A stretch of DNA of 64,000 nt from Paramarasmius palmivorus. Taxonomy: Eukaryota > Basidiomycota > Agaricomycetes > Agaricales > Marasmiaceae. Positions 1 to 11,594 of this stretch are shown in pieces. The translations under genes and the position numbers were made by a program. The notes below the pieces were generated by a model that was given only the letters and a program-made list of their open reading frames with translations, was not told the origin of the DNA and did no database searches. Position 1 is the first letter of the stretch. Each line of letters starts with the position of its first letter. The DNA lies in assembly GCA_037176845.1 (NCBI GenBank), contig JAYKXP010000015.1, forward strand, positions 310,001 through 374,000, given 5' to 3'.

Positions 1-935
1 CAGCAAACATGGGCGACGGTCATACTTGGCACCTTACCGACACGCCTCCCAATGGACAGCCGGCTGAAGAGATCGTTTTCACCTTGCAAGGAATCATCAT
101 GCAGTGTGACTTGCCACCTGTCATTCGTCCGTATGGAAGGCAAGTTCCCTATTCAGTTATCACCTTCATCCACTAAAGACAGACAGATTCGTTTCCGCTA
201 AGCATGTACAACAGCGATTACTTCTCACTGGCTTAAATACGTCCACATTCACGAATGCATTGCATGGACTGGCCCGGGTCGATAGTATGCTTCGACAAGC
301 ACTCAGGGAAGAGTCACCGAGAGCAATAGCGAGTACAACGGACGGATACACTACGCTTGACCTGTCAAACCGCTATTTTACCAGCAAGAGGTTTGCAAAC
401 GAAGAGCACCATGTTGGGTTTCCGAACGACGTGGATCCGAAAGGTGTCTTAGCCAACCTAAGAGGAGAAGCTTTTGTACACACCACGGACAACGTGGTCG
501 AGTATTACCAACGTCAAACAAATGAGCTCGGACAAAAGTATGTTCACGTCCCATGCTTATAGCTTCCCCTGATCGTTTTGGATTAGGTTCAAGAAAATCC
601 AGCCATCACTCATCCACAAGGGCGACATAGTCGAAGTACAATTCACAGCCAGCCTTGTTGAACATGCAGCAGGTAAAGGAAGGCATACCAACGTTCAACA
701 TATCACGAAGTTAGTCCTGCGGTCCATTACTCTATTGGACGGCTCGTTTTCAGAGGCACGCTTTTCATTCTCGTTTAAGCGCTCGCGGACTAACTCTCCT
801 TTTCAGTCGATTAGATTGGCTGACAGCATATCCAGTGAACGCCGAGCTATCAAACGCAAGGTAGGGTACACTGAAGAGGAAACTCGCGAAGCTGAAGATA
901 GGATTAAACGAATGGCCATAGACAGAGAAACATGA
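1..935 (+). CDS. Uncharacterised fungal protein, 3' part (5' end outside window)
   Basis: A plus-strand gene enters from the left edge. Reading frames join across two introns: 131-186 (gtatgg..cag), after a segment containing QCDLPPVIRP, and about 539-588 (gtatgttc..ttag). The spliced product continues with FVSAKHVQQRLLLTGLN, a stretch with the motif TDGYTTLDLSNRYFTSKRF, then KGDIVEVQFTASLVEH and LVLRSITLLDGSFSEARFS, and ends in a basic tail (KRKVGY..RIKRMAIDRET). The pattern resembles uncharacterised proteins that I recall as recurring in mushroom genomes, sometimes near transposons, but no catalytic motif is visible and I assign no function. The reading frame is intact to the stop at 933-935. 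The start lies outside the window. The intron positions are inferred from frame continuity only. Confidence 0.55.
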
Positions 936-1084
936 GCGCTCTATAGACCATAGGTAGCTTTTTACATGGTAATATCAGAACTGCTCTAAAGAAAGTGTAC
1001 TATTCACACCCCGAAGGACAGGCTATAAGGTAACAGTACGGTCAATTACAAGATGCTACTGAACAGACCGAACTATGAGCGCGA

Positions 1085-1998
1085 CTAAAAACTTCCTTCC
1101 GCCGGGTGATTCGCTTCATCGCCGGCTGATGGATCAATCCATTTCCACTGTACTTTCTCGTTGGATTTCCTTCCAGAGAGCCGCAGGAAGTCATAAAACA
1201 GATGAATATAACTGTCGAAAGAAACCGTCAGGGACAAGTGGAAAAGCGTTGCAAGATCGTCATACTGGACAACATTCAAAGCACTGCTCCAACCATCGAC
1301 TGTCGACAAGTCGTCCTTATTATCAAAGTCCACCAATACAGAACCTTTCCATTGTCTGTTAAAACCTGATCCAACTGCCTGCAAGGATCCGGTAATGAAG
1401 TCGTTCACAGGCGACCGATTTTTACTTCCTTGTTCCACGTAAACCATCAGAAAGTTCTGGAGTTGTGCCGTGGCGATGTATACTCTACGCTGAATGTTTT
1501 TGCCCTTTTGCCCGTTCTTGCCTCGAGAAAAGACAGGCACAAAAGCAGAATAATCTTGCTCCAGCAAAGCGAGGCGTGATACCGAGACCAAGAACGGAGC
1601 ACCTCTCACAGGAAAGTACAATAACCTCTGCAAAGGGCGTGATAAGGCCGACTTGTGCAGAAAGAACGACTATCGACACACCTTCGATCCTGCTGTGTCA
1701 GACACGAATCGATCCCCAAATTCCTCGTACCAACTCTCGCTTATTTTTTCTGCATCTTCGAGTGGCTGGCAGGACTGAATATTGAGTAAAGATGAAGAGA
1801 TAGAAAATATCGACATACCATTGCAAGGAAAACACGATCTATCCGAATAGTAAGAAGGATACCAACAACTTCCTTCTTCCCTTCTTTTCTGACGCAGCAG
1901 GAATCGCATAACCCGTGTCGCACGGGGGTCAGCAAAGCAATATCCATTGAACACCCTGAATGGTAAAGAACACGGAAGCCTCGGAACCTCAACTCCAT
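1085..1998 (-). CDS. Uncharacterised small protein, spliced
   Basis: I do not recognise this family. Frames on the minus strand join as follows: MELRFRGFRVLYHSG, an intron of about 65 nt, KEGKKEVVGILLTIRIDRVFLAM, a 44-nt intron (gtatgtcg..ttcag), SCQPLEDAEKISESWYEEFGDRF and on to TAGSK, an intron of about 54 nt, then RLLYFPVRGAPFLVSVSRL and a long exon down to the stop at 1085. The last exon contains NGQKGKNIQRRVYIATAQ and VLVDFDNKDDLSTVDGW. Splice consensus and uninterrupted frame support a real gene. The start is uncertain: an overlapping frame begins MACGTSRALCLISLAGLSF, which looks like a signal peptide, but it does not splice in frame with the later exons. No membrane segment or catalytic motif is visible. 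Confidence 0.4.
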
Positions 1999-2600
1999 AG
2001 CCGTAGAAGGACAGGCCGGCGAGCGAGATCAAGCACAGCGCCCTCGAAGTTCCACATGCCATAAGATATCGCAGCAACTAGGAAGCTCAAGGCGGAAACG
2101 AAAGCTAACCCTTGAAACTTGAAACTGGTGGCCATATGCTCAAGCTAGCGACGCCACACATCGCCAAGTTTATTGACCGAGACTGCGGTAACAAAACATA
2201 GACCCCGAAAACACACGTACTTCTCGTAAGACGTGTGGAAACCCACCAAAATTTTGTTCCGAGCAATTCAATCATGGGACATCCTCCTCACCAATCTCCT
2301 AGTAACGCCAGTAGCTTGTCGTGGAGTAGAAGAACCTTACGAGACGTAAAGTAATTCCAAACAAGCGGACCGCCCAAATCTAGCTTTTCACCATGCCTCG
2401 AGGAACGATAAAATATGTATGCCGCCAAAAACGGTCTCCAAATCAGACAGGGAATTTCTTTGGAGTCCAGGGTCAGTCGTAACAAGCGAGACTCGCGGAA
2501 CTCGTACCTAACCACCTGGTACAGGTGGATCTAACGACTATCATCAAGGTTTCAATAGATATACCGCATCTGGAACTCCATAAAAGAACTCACCTAAGAG
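1999..2600. other. Intergenic, with one possible minus-strand exon
   Basis: There is no convincing complete gene here. A 75-codon minus-strand frame at 2288-2515 (MVRYEFRESRLLRLTLDSKE..) has a coding look but cannot be linked to a neighbour. It could be a 5' exon of the gene at 1085-1998 or a stray frame. Confidence 0.3.
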
Positions 2601-2785
2601 GATACGAAACCCCAGACCTAACGCGCTCCAACTGACATGCAAACCGGTGAGCAGTACTTCGTCCAGAGTACCATTCATACTCAAAATCAGTTTAGCGTCT
2701 ACCCATATTGCCCGCCAGCTCAACGCAATGAGTCATTCGCAGCAGCAAGCTGTACGAACATTAGTCGAGTTAATGATACTGACAG

Positions 2786-3115
2786 GTACGAGATTCAGCT
2801 CAAGTCAAAGACAAAAGGATTTACTTGTTACCAGGAACTCCGGAGTCGATCTACGACATACTGTCTGCCACCGACTTCATGTCGGATCTCGTGGAAAATG
2901 AAGAGGACGAGGACGATCTCATGTCAGAAGAGAACGACGCTACAATCGACGACTTGAACAGCGACTCAACATCCGACGATAACGAAGATACAGATGTTAA
3001 TGACGAAGGAGGATCTTCTGCAAAGGAAGACGAGAACGACCATGACGTTGAATCTGAGGATCCAGACACAGATATGTCCGACGATGTGGGTTCCGACAAG
3101 GTTAGCCAGATGTAG
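2786..3115 (+). CDS. Acidic C-terminal region of an uncharacterised protein
   Basis: An open frame follows a possible splice acceptor (ctgacag at 2779-2785). It reads VRDSAQVKDKRIYLLPGTPES, then IYDILSATDFMSDLVENEEDEDD and continues as a tract of about 70 residues made almost only of D, E, S and N, ending at 3113-3115. A tract this biased and free of stops is more likely coding on this strand than chance. Upstream exons, if any, lie around 2640-2760 (a possible donor follows ATGCAAACCG at 2637-2646), but I could not fix them. Acidic tails of this kind are common in fungal chromatin or transposon-associated proteins; no specific role can be assigned. Confidence 0.35.
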   Translation, partial: VRDSAQVKDKRIYLLPGTPESIYDILSATDFMSDLVENEEDEDDLMSEENDATIDDLNSDSTSDDNEDTDVNDEGGSSAKEDENDHDVESEDPDTDMSDDVGSDKVSQM

Positions 3116-4193
3116 AGTATCGCGAGCGTATACCACCTGTACTTTACAAAAAGAAATCAGGCAATCCTGAACCATCCTGACACTGATAGAAGAAGGAGCA
3201 CACATACCATCATATGATTCACAAGAGACGATAAACACAAGAGTCAAGCCACTGCCAGCAAACAGTCGATTCCTAACCGTGACAGTGATATATAAGGCAC
3301 CTTGGCGACCACGTGAATTCATTTCTGCTTGCCGTCACCGGGCCGGCAAGGAATGCCCAGCTTTCTGAACACGGTCACTTCGCCAACGCTTTCAAGTTTG
3401 CCTCTCTATAACTTCTAGCAGTCTCATTCAACTCTGGGGGTCTTGCTCGAGCATACTTCGAGGAATTTGGATTGTGGAATTACCTCAGGTTTGCGAACCT
3501 ACCAACAAGAAAGGTGCGCAAATTCAATGTGAACGTGTCCAATACAAACCTTCTCATAGCGCACCTTGCAGGAAACGTCCATCGTATCCAGTACGGATCT
3601 TGCACCCCATACTGCTGCAATCTTGTCATTCTCTCCTTAACAGAATCTTATTGCCCTCGGCAAAAAGACGTGGCCCAAGCCATTTCAGCATGTCTAAAAA
3701 CGACCGCACAGAAAGCTGTGTACTTGCTTCAGATATCTGGCGTGGACTGTTAAAGACGTCGGGTAATACCACCAACGATCTCTCGATATTATGCATCGAA
3801 AACAGGATTTCGCGAGGCCTATCTAGTTGCGAGTATTACGTCGTACATAAGAAACAATGAAACGCCTCTATTCTGAGCCCACCAACACCTATATTCCGCT
3901 GGTTCAAGGATTCCCTTCTTTCAGCAGCAGGCATTCCCCCAACACAAAGAAAGCCCCTGGAGGTTGAATTCGTTCATTAGAGGCACCTCGAACTCACTGC
4001 CTACCATAGCGCACGTCAACGGGTAGCAACTCACACAGCTCAATTCCAAGTCGCTTAGGCCATCACAAACTGGTCTCGGATTCGAAACAAGTCAACACAG
4101 AATACAAGGAGATTCGTGGCCAAGAAAGCACAAGATCAGTACTACGAAACACGGGCTATTATCTAACATCCAACCCTCGAAGGAGCGTGGCGA
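3116..4193. other. Intergenic, no supported gene
   Basis: Two overlapping plus-strand frames (3472-3860) are open in different phases, but neither has splice partners or recognisable motifs. A TATA-like string (gatatataaggc) sits near 3288-3297. I see nothing else. Confidence 0.4.
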
Positions 4194-5182
4194 TCAAGCG
4201 ACCAAAGTCAGCCTCCCGTCTGAAGGCGGAGAGACGGCCAAGTCGCTGGGTTCACCGTCCAAAATCTCGTTGACGACTGCGATACCGTGATTAGTTGATT
4301 AACATGATACGAATGGTCAGACTGCTCACCAGAGGTCGCCACCGCACACATTTCCCAACCACTAACGACTTTTACATCGAGAAACCGTGGGACGTCATTC
4401 CGAAGCCAACTCAGGATGCAATGGTCGTACAGAGGATCCACCGCCTTCATAGACAAAGCCCTCGTACAAAGCATCCGACCTTCCATTCGAACCATTTCTG
4501 CGGCCCAAAGGCGAGAGGTGCAAAAGGCGGATAAGTTCAATTCCGGCGCCTCGTCCCCCCCAGGACACCTTGCAAGAGACATTACGTGCTGACGGACGAG
4601 GGGGTCGAAGATCTTGTCACCAATGGAAGTCAACACCAAGGAAATGTTGTTTCGGAATCTGCCTGTCAAAATCGGGACCCCAGGAAATAACTTCTGAACG
4701 TGGATGGGAAATTCCTGGAAAGGGAATAAAGACTCGACTACAAGGTTTAAAGGAGATTGACTCACTGCAAAGTGTCGAAGTAAAGCTAATTCTAGCTCTC
4801 TCATCGCGTCCCCTTTCAACTCTTGGACAGAGCCAAGCGTGCCGTCCGAAAGACGTGGATAGGCTTCTACCACACGATTGAACAGCTCCATACGGACAGG
4901 AACCGCCGCTCGAAAAAGAATATCCCGACCCTGAGCCATAGAGAGAGAGACGTGGTAGAACAGTGAACTCGAACTCGTTTCAAGTATGAACTTATATAGG
5001 ACAAGCAATACCCACGTGTAGAAACCACGTAAAGGTGACGATCCGTCGGAACTTCCTGAACACGCGCCCTTTCCTGAGCAGATGAACACAAGCATTAGAG
5101 AGAAACTGTCGAGAGTTGGATACTTTAGACTCCGCTCCGCACACACAGTACTCGAGTCACTTCCTAGGACGACCTTAATCAC
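4194..5182 (-). CDS. Uncharacterised protein, four exons
   Basis: Three introns splice cleanly on the minus strand: one after ..LRGFYTW (gtattgc..ctcag), one after ..ELALLRHFA (gtgagtca..ttccag, about 51 nt) and one after ..MCAVATS (gtgagcag..tcgcag). The joined protein reads GRDILFRAAVPVRMELFNR, EFPIHVQKLFPGVPILTGRF, RFLDVKVVSGWEMCAVATS and ends VVNEILDGEPSDLAVSPPSD..LVA with TGA at 4194-4196. I do not recognise the family. The N-terminal 40 residues are rich in small and hydrophobic residues, and the start chosen (5182) is only the first in-frame option. It lies head-to-head with NTase-like gene A at 5435, so a promoter of about 250 bp is shared. Confidence 0.5.
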
Positions 5183-5434
5183 AGGACCACACTAGAACAA
5201 TCGATAACCAACGCGTGCTCGAACACGCTTTATGGCCGTCGTAATGCTGAAAATAGCCAGCGCCGATTCATCTTGTCCAAAAAGTATCCGATAATAGATC
5301 AAAAAAGTACGCCCATATGAGAGCTCCAATCGAAAGCTTCCCACTAACGTAAATGTATTACAATCTTCCACGCGTCTCTTTTGGTCCTCAACACTTCACG
5401 AAATCTAAGCCAACCTTACTGGACAGGGTCCAGT

Positions 5435-7434
5435 ATGGTTCAAACCAGCAGTTCCCCGTCGAAACGGGGGATATATACTCGCTCTTTTCACATACCCTAC
5501 ACACAGACCTTTTCGCAAAAGAAGCCGCACTACTACTATCGAGGATGCCAAATTGAACCTGACAATGCCGAATTTCCTACAGACGTAAGTCAGCACTGTC
5601 CTCTTTGATATCTTTGAATGTTGACCCAATTGGTAGTCCCTATCCCGTCCAGACCACTACTTTCGACATGATACCCCTGCAACGACTCTTGGAACTGAAA
5701 ACCCTATCCAAAACCACAAACATCGACTTGACACACTACTACAAGTCTGCATTTGGGCTCAGCAAAATATACGACATCTTCTTCCCGAAAGCGTCAGAGC
5801 AAGCATTGTTTCGGCAGGAGCTGGCAGAAGGAGGCTCGCTGGTGTCCACTCTGGCGCTCGTCCAACTTTTAGCTCGACAGCCCGTTAGACCTGCAGAGCT
5901 TTTTGTCTATACTCCCGCGCACCGTGTGTTGAAGATGGGAAAGATTTTTCTTGACTCCAAGTACAACTTTCAGCCTTTACCAGAGAAGAGAACGTCGACG
6001 TGGGTAATAAGCGCCCAACCCCCGACCTTCGAGGATGCGGTCTACACAGAACATAGCAAATGGTACCCAAATACGGGGGACTTGGACGAGTACTGCGACG
6101 ATTCCACCATGTCAGGCGTATTCCGATTCAAGAAAGATGGAAACCGTGTATGCATTGTAGGCACGAGAACCGAACCAACGGAGATCATACTCACCTTTCA
6201 CTCGAGTAAGTCCGACCTTTCGTCGATGTCTTATAGTCACTAACAACCTCCAGCCTTATTCATGAATGTGGCAACAGCAGAACAGATTATATCGCTCTAT
6301 CCAAAGACGTCTTTCGTCGACAAACAGGCCTTGATCCTCAAAGAGCTTTCACCCGCAACCCAGGCCATCCTTCAGACTTTCGAAAACGCGGGCTGGACCA
6401 CGCTCGCAGTCATCAGCGGCGAACAAGCCCTTCATCCCGACGACGAGCTATCCCTCCAAACCCGCTGGGTAGGCGACAGTCATACTTGGATTGTTGCTGG
6501 TTCAGGTTCCCCCAAACTCGCGGGCGATAGTTACCAACCTCTGGAAGCTATATCCTGGCATATCAGCTGTGCAGACCTGGACCACGCATCCGTCACCTTC
6601 CAGCAGCTCGAGCACTCCACTCTTTCGAGGTCATACCCCGTCACATGGGAGGCGGAAAGGGCAGCATGGTCCCACCCTTGCTTTTTTCGGACACAACCCA
6701 TTCAAATGCTGGGAAATATCACTGTTACTGTGGAAGACGATACAGACGACAGCAGCGACACATCAGATAGGTGAGCTTCCCATAGTTCTGGCAGATTTTT
6801 TTTGACCCACTTTTTCAAAGCTCGGTTAGCACAACATCGTCCCTGATAGAAGGCATCGACGCGGAAATGAAGCAGCACGAATACACCGTGACCAATAACG
6901 TATGCGAACACAGGTGAGAAATCCCGCTTCCCTAAAAACGATAAACTGATGTCACCGCGTAGAACAGTAAATAGCAGCGAAGACATGGAGCCAGCGTTGA
7001 TGGAATTCTTGAAGAAGTATTACCTTCTCGCCTACCAGACATACAAGACCAACCGCAACCTAAAGAAGATCAGAGCAGACCTACTGAATCTCAAGTCGAC
7101 GTATGGACAAATCTCAAACCACATTCAGTATCCCACAGGCTATGCAATGTGTCTCATCATGCAACATATCGAAAACGTCAGGAGATCTGAACAATGCGAC
7201 GCTGTGAAGGTAACTTCTCAATATCGAGGTGGATTTTCGCTAACCGTCAGACAACAGTTCCAACTCGGGTTTACCCTCACGACTGCGACAAACACAATCG
7301 TCACCACGTGCACCATCATTGTCCCTGAAGATAAAGTCGACGTTGTCGAAGAAGAACTGAATGGATCCATCGATTGGACGGACGATCAGTTGCTGGATGC
7401 AGGGGTGATCGTACGGGTCGAAGGGAATGCGTGA
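5435..7434 (+). CDS. NTase-fold-like Agaricomycete family protein, copy A (DxD motif lost)
   Basis: A six-exon gene. Exon 1 (MVQTSSSPSKRGIYTRSF..) ends at a gtaagt near 5588. Exon 2 runs from FDMIPLQRLLELKTLSK to the donor at about 6206, and the next exon starts LFMNVATAEQIISLYPKTSF. Two short exons follow (about 6823-6913 and 6962-7209), then an intron of about 46 nt and a last exon starting FQLGFTLTT. It aligns by eye with copies B and C along its length, including the final intron position. The family matches a mushroom-expanded group whose core looks like a nucleotidyltransferase active site (GS..F..SDLDhhV, then KIQhh...P.E.IL.F.S..hMN). Here the matching segment is STLALVQLLARQPVRPAELFVY: the GS is altered and both acidic positions of DxD are gone (E-L-F). 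It is probably not catalytically active. The family's biological role is unknown to me. The start was chosen because the exon splices in frame to the conserved part. Confidence 0.6.
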
Positions 7435-8248
7435 TCGATGGTTACTGTTTTGACCTCTCTCGTTCCTTCATCTTGACATTCAGATTACGCGTTACAGTCT
7501 TGACATGCCACTGGCTGCCCAGTAGGCTTTATCCATGTAATACACCACTCTTGTTCCACCTTCGCAAGGAAATCGTTCACTGTCAACTGTACTTAAATCA
7601 CCACGGACACTAAAAAAAGCTATACATTGCGACCCATTTCCCTTAGAACACTGTCACTATAACTCGAGTCCCAAGAAAAACCGCATCGTTCTACAATAAA
7701 CATCTCTGAATCAATTCCAATCCGCGTTACACCCGCATCAGCTCAAGCCTGTCCCTGCGACAGACATAAAATTCTAGATAAAGAGATACAGACTCGAATG
7801 ATAATGAAACCACGATCCTCTTCCTGTACCCCAATTCACTCACAAACGTCGAATTAAATAGAGATGGCTTGCTCAAGAATACGGAAAGCAGAGGCGCTAT
7901 CGCAAGTTAGACCATCAAGCACCACAAATTAGGATCGTCCCAGACCTTTCAATCCACAGCGACATATCAGTCCGCAAATACGGGTCCTTACACGGGCTAC
8001 CAAGTTACCAAGCTAACGAATGCACTTTTGTCAAAACAAAGACCAACTCGAACTTTTGAAAGAGTCAATCCTAAACCATATACAAGAACTACGAACTGGT
8101 TCACTATTATCAAAATCCCGCCTAACATATCACCATTACGTGGTTTACAAGATGCCACTCAATTCAGAATCTGCGCTCAACACAGAGTCAATTACGAAAG
8201 GCCACAAAATACCTAGAACTAACTATCACCTGGAGTCGTACATCTAGA
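7435..8248. other. Intergenic between convergent genes
   Basis: AT-rich 3' flanks of NTase-like copy A and the MYND gene, which converge here. Short open frames (8020-8247) have no splice partners or motifs. I see nothing else. Confidence 0.5.
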
Positions 8249-10955
8249 CTAATCAAGACCACCAGACAATCTTGGAGGCATCGTAGACTTATGCCAAGTC
8301 CACACCACTAAACTCTGCTTACGACAAAGGACGACAACGAGATCCTTCTGCTCATAACCCTCAGGTGTACCGGGACAGTGGTTCAGTGCGTTTCGAGGGA
8401 GATCAACGCGGGGGATTATCGTCAACAACTCCAAGTCATCCCGGAAATCCAGCACCATACATAGATCAGGAGTCACCATGGTTCGCAAAATCTCCAACTC
8501 ATCGTGCCTTCGCGTAAGCAGGTCCGTAACGAAGAACCGAACAAAGCCTCTATCGCAATAAACAGCCGAATGAATGCCAGCTAAGAAGAAACGGTGTTAC
8601 AACGCTGCTTCATCCCACAACGAAGCCACGAACCTCGACGGGCAGATTGGGAACGCCTGCATACAGCCCCATGTCTAGCTTTCCAGTCTAGAGTTTGGCA
8701 GTCCTTGGAACAATACGCCACTTGCAGACAGCCACGACAGACGGAAAACGGTGTGTCCTAATGCACGAGCGATCACCACCATTATAGAACAATCAGAAAA
8801 CGCCAACCACGTGAAAAACGATACAAGAGCTTCAATCTCACCTCTTTTTTTGAGCTCGCACCCGAAGCTCCACCAGGTCGCTCTGCATCTTCCATCTACG
8901 GCACGAAAATATTTGTTAGAGAAACTTCCACATAAACCCTCCACAACACACCTTTCCGGAACTGTTCGATTCCTCGGGCACCTCGGTCTAAGAAAGACAG
9001 TCAACGAAAATATTGTCATACACGAGCTTCATGCCTCACCTCGCCTTGAGCATCCGCCTCTACGTGATCATCCATTTCCTCCGCATCTTTGACCTACGGA
9101 AAACCATCAAAAACTGCACCATCATACGGCCGCCTCGCGACCCACCTTTCCGTCTGCATCCATTTGGATATACACATAGTCCTGCTCCACATCTTCGCCC
9201 TACAATGAGAGAAAATTGTCAGCAAAGGCATATGAGTATAAGCATCTTTCCTGACCTCTACTTCCGACTCCACCTTCAAACCATCTTCATCTGCCTCAGC
9301 GTCTTTATCCTGTAAGAACCCGTCAGCGGAGTACTCCCGGCTCTAAATAAAACCTACCTTAACTCCACAAGGCACATACGCACGAGCATCTTTGCTGACC
9401 TCTACTTCCGACTCCACCTTGGAAAAATCTTCGCCTGTACCAGCGTCCTTATCCTGTAATGATCTATCAGCGGGGTACTCCTGGCTCTAAATGGGCATTA
9501 CCTTGGTTCCACAAGTACACACAGGAACACCTTTGCCGACCTCTACTTCCGGCTCCGCCTTTGAACTATCTTCACTCGTCCCAGCGTCCTTATCCTATAT
9601 AAACATCCATGAGCGAGGTACTTCCGGCTCTAAATGGAACCTACCTTGACCCCACCGCAGCCCGCACGGCCACAGGTCCTCCGGGAAAGCTCCCTGTACG
9701 GTGTGTTGGCATATTGAAAATATACCTCACGTACACCGACAACAACCTCAGCCCATTCCACCCAAGCAGAATGAAGAGCTTCGTCCACGAACCGAACTCG
9801 CCTAATCGCCTTCTTCGACAATCGGAGGACAGCAGGCGTCAAAAGGTGAGGAACCAACGACGAGAGCAGCACACGGAACGACATAGCCAACTTCGCACCA
9901 TAAGAAGCCACCCGGACAAACCTAACCCTAACTCGCTCGCACCTCAAAAAGAACCCCAAATCTTTTGCAATACCCAACAGACCCTCATGCAAAGCTTCCA
10001 TCACCCATCCACCACTTCCGTCTCGCCCACAAACAGCGGACAGAAATCTAAGACACAATAGCAATAGCCGGCCTATCGCGTCCGTGTCCAACCACATACG
10101 ACTCGACCGACATCTCCTTGCTTCGACCCTCACCTCTTTCAAAACCGTGCACAAACACGCCGCTATCCACTGACTACCACCCTGCAGCAACACACTCGCA
10201 GATGACACGGTGTATAGCTGTGCGATGGCGATACCTAACCCATACAGCTCCGCGAGGCTTTCCAAAGCAGACCCTCGAAAGAGCAGGTCGATGAACTGTC
10301 CCATTGCTATTCCTACGAAATCGACGGCGCCATGTTCCCGAACCAACATAGCAACCAGTTCGTTCGTCCCCGAAGATCCAAATGCGTCCTCACTCCAGGA
10401 AGGATGAACCATCACCGAGGAAACGGGATGCAGCATGGTACCTTGCACGGTCAACGCCCCAAAGGTACACCGGATACAAAATCGAATAAATCCATCTGAG
10501 CGGATGAACGTTCGCGAGAGTGAGGATGTCGGATAGTGCTCCATCAAGATGAACACGAGTCCAAAGACAGCATGGAGTACACGGTCATACCAGACGCTGC
10601 CACGCATACCGGCTGGCGCAGGTCGCGAACCTCTGAAAGAAGGACACCACAATTCGAGAACGATGAACCATCACCAAAGGAAGTCCCACGTATCCTTCGA
10701 ATCCATACCGGGAAATAAGATGCGATCGGCTCGGCCACCTCTCTCATCTGGAAACAGATACAGAGCTAGAATCTCCAGCGCATCCAAGACTTCAGAGCAG
10801 CGACCGTGAATCACCGAATCGGTATCGGTTGAACTAGGGAAAGGTCGAGAAAGCAAGGTGTGGATATGAGCCAGCACAGAGCCATCGAAAGACTCCGCCA
10901 TGCGCTTCATAGACTCCATCGATGGCAAAGACATGCTAGAAAGAACGCTCAACAA
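8249..10955 (-). CDS. MYND-type zinc-finger protein with acidic modules inside the finger
   Basis: The 5' exon (about 10955-10711) codes ..HGRCSEVLDALEILALYLF and PDERGGRADRILFPGMDSK and splices through a donor at ACgtgggac into a long helical exon (10656-9650: GSRPAPAGMRGSVWYDRV.., no stops). That exon ends VYFQYANTPYREL..TCGRAGC, giving the first Cys pair of a MYND finger. Three tandem acidic exons follow (9594-9240, see the repeat entry), then further acidic/low-complexity exons, and then VCRGCLQVAYCSKDCQTLDW with KARHGAVC at about 8731-8650, which supplies the remaining Cys/His ligands. The C-terminal exon (..DLLTRRHDELEILRTMVTPD.. to TAG at 8249) closes it. MYND fingers bind partner peptides; this domain order, long helical region then C-terminal MYND, is a family expanded in Agaricomycetes. 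The partner and role are unknown. Exons before 10955 (possibly one at about 11200-11370) are not resolved. Confidence 0.6.
9240..9665 (-). repeat. Three tandem copies of a ~142-bp exon-plus-intron module
   Basis: On the minus strand the block repeats three times with a period of 141-144 bp. Each copy has a ~70-nt exon (about 9594-9525, 9453-9384, 9309-9240) preceded by a similar intron that carries the string complementary to ggctctaaat. The exons translate to DKDAGTSEDSSKAEPEVEV.., DKDAGTGEDFSKVESEVEV.. and DKDAEADEDGLKVESEVEV... The introns are conserved along with the exons, so whole gene segments were duplicated. All three peptides are acidic and keep the same phase. Confidence 0.75.
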
Positions 10956-11594
10956 AACTCTGACAGGAAAAGAGACCGATACTTACCTAGAGCAAGATAA
11001 AAGCGAGTCTACTGAAATACCATCACTGGAGCCTGCCTTTTGTACCGTCCAATTCGATCACGTCAAATATTGCGATCCCAACCCTGACCAACGATGCACA
11101 CCTTTCAGCTCCATCCAGCTTAACCTGTAGAGCCATACGCCCCTCCCGACTTCACCACATGCCGAAATTGACCATTCAAAACCTAGAAACCGATGACGAA
11201 AACAGAGGGTCCACAACGAAGATCAGTCAAATAAGGTGTATCGATGTAGGCACTACGACCATACCTTTCGTAAACCATCATATGGCAAGCTGCATTCAAA
11301 AAAAAAGGGCTGTGAGATGCCTTCTCTCCCCTTCTGGATGAAGCCATCTCAACTAGTGACGAACGACGAAAAGAACGGAAGGATGCTTCCTGGAAGTACA
11401 TAGCTCCAAAAAGACCCGATTGTCACACTGTGACCGACACGCACCAAACGAAAGTAGAAATAGACGCGCAATTAAACGCTGCACTTCGACTACTGCACAT
11501 CTTCCTCTATATACCACTTTACGCTCTTCCACTTCAATCAGCGACCATCCGATGCAACAAAGCTAATATCATGAAAATACAACACAACTATACC
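10956..11594. other. Gap between MYND gene and NTase-like copy B
   Basis: It probably holds the promoter and perhaps a 5' exon of the MYND gene. A minus-strand frame near 11200-11370 (..KASHSPFFLNAACHMMVYE) is a candidate because the family usually begins with a short helical segment, but I could not fix its splice. A frame of about 150 codons on the plus strand (11430-11879) is a shadow of copy B. Confidence 0.35.
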
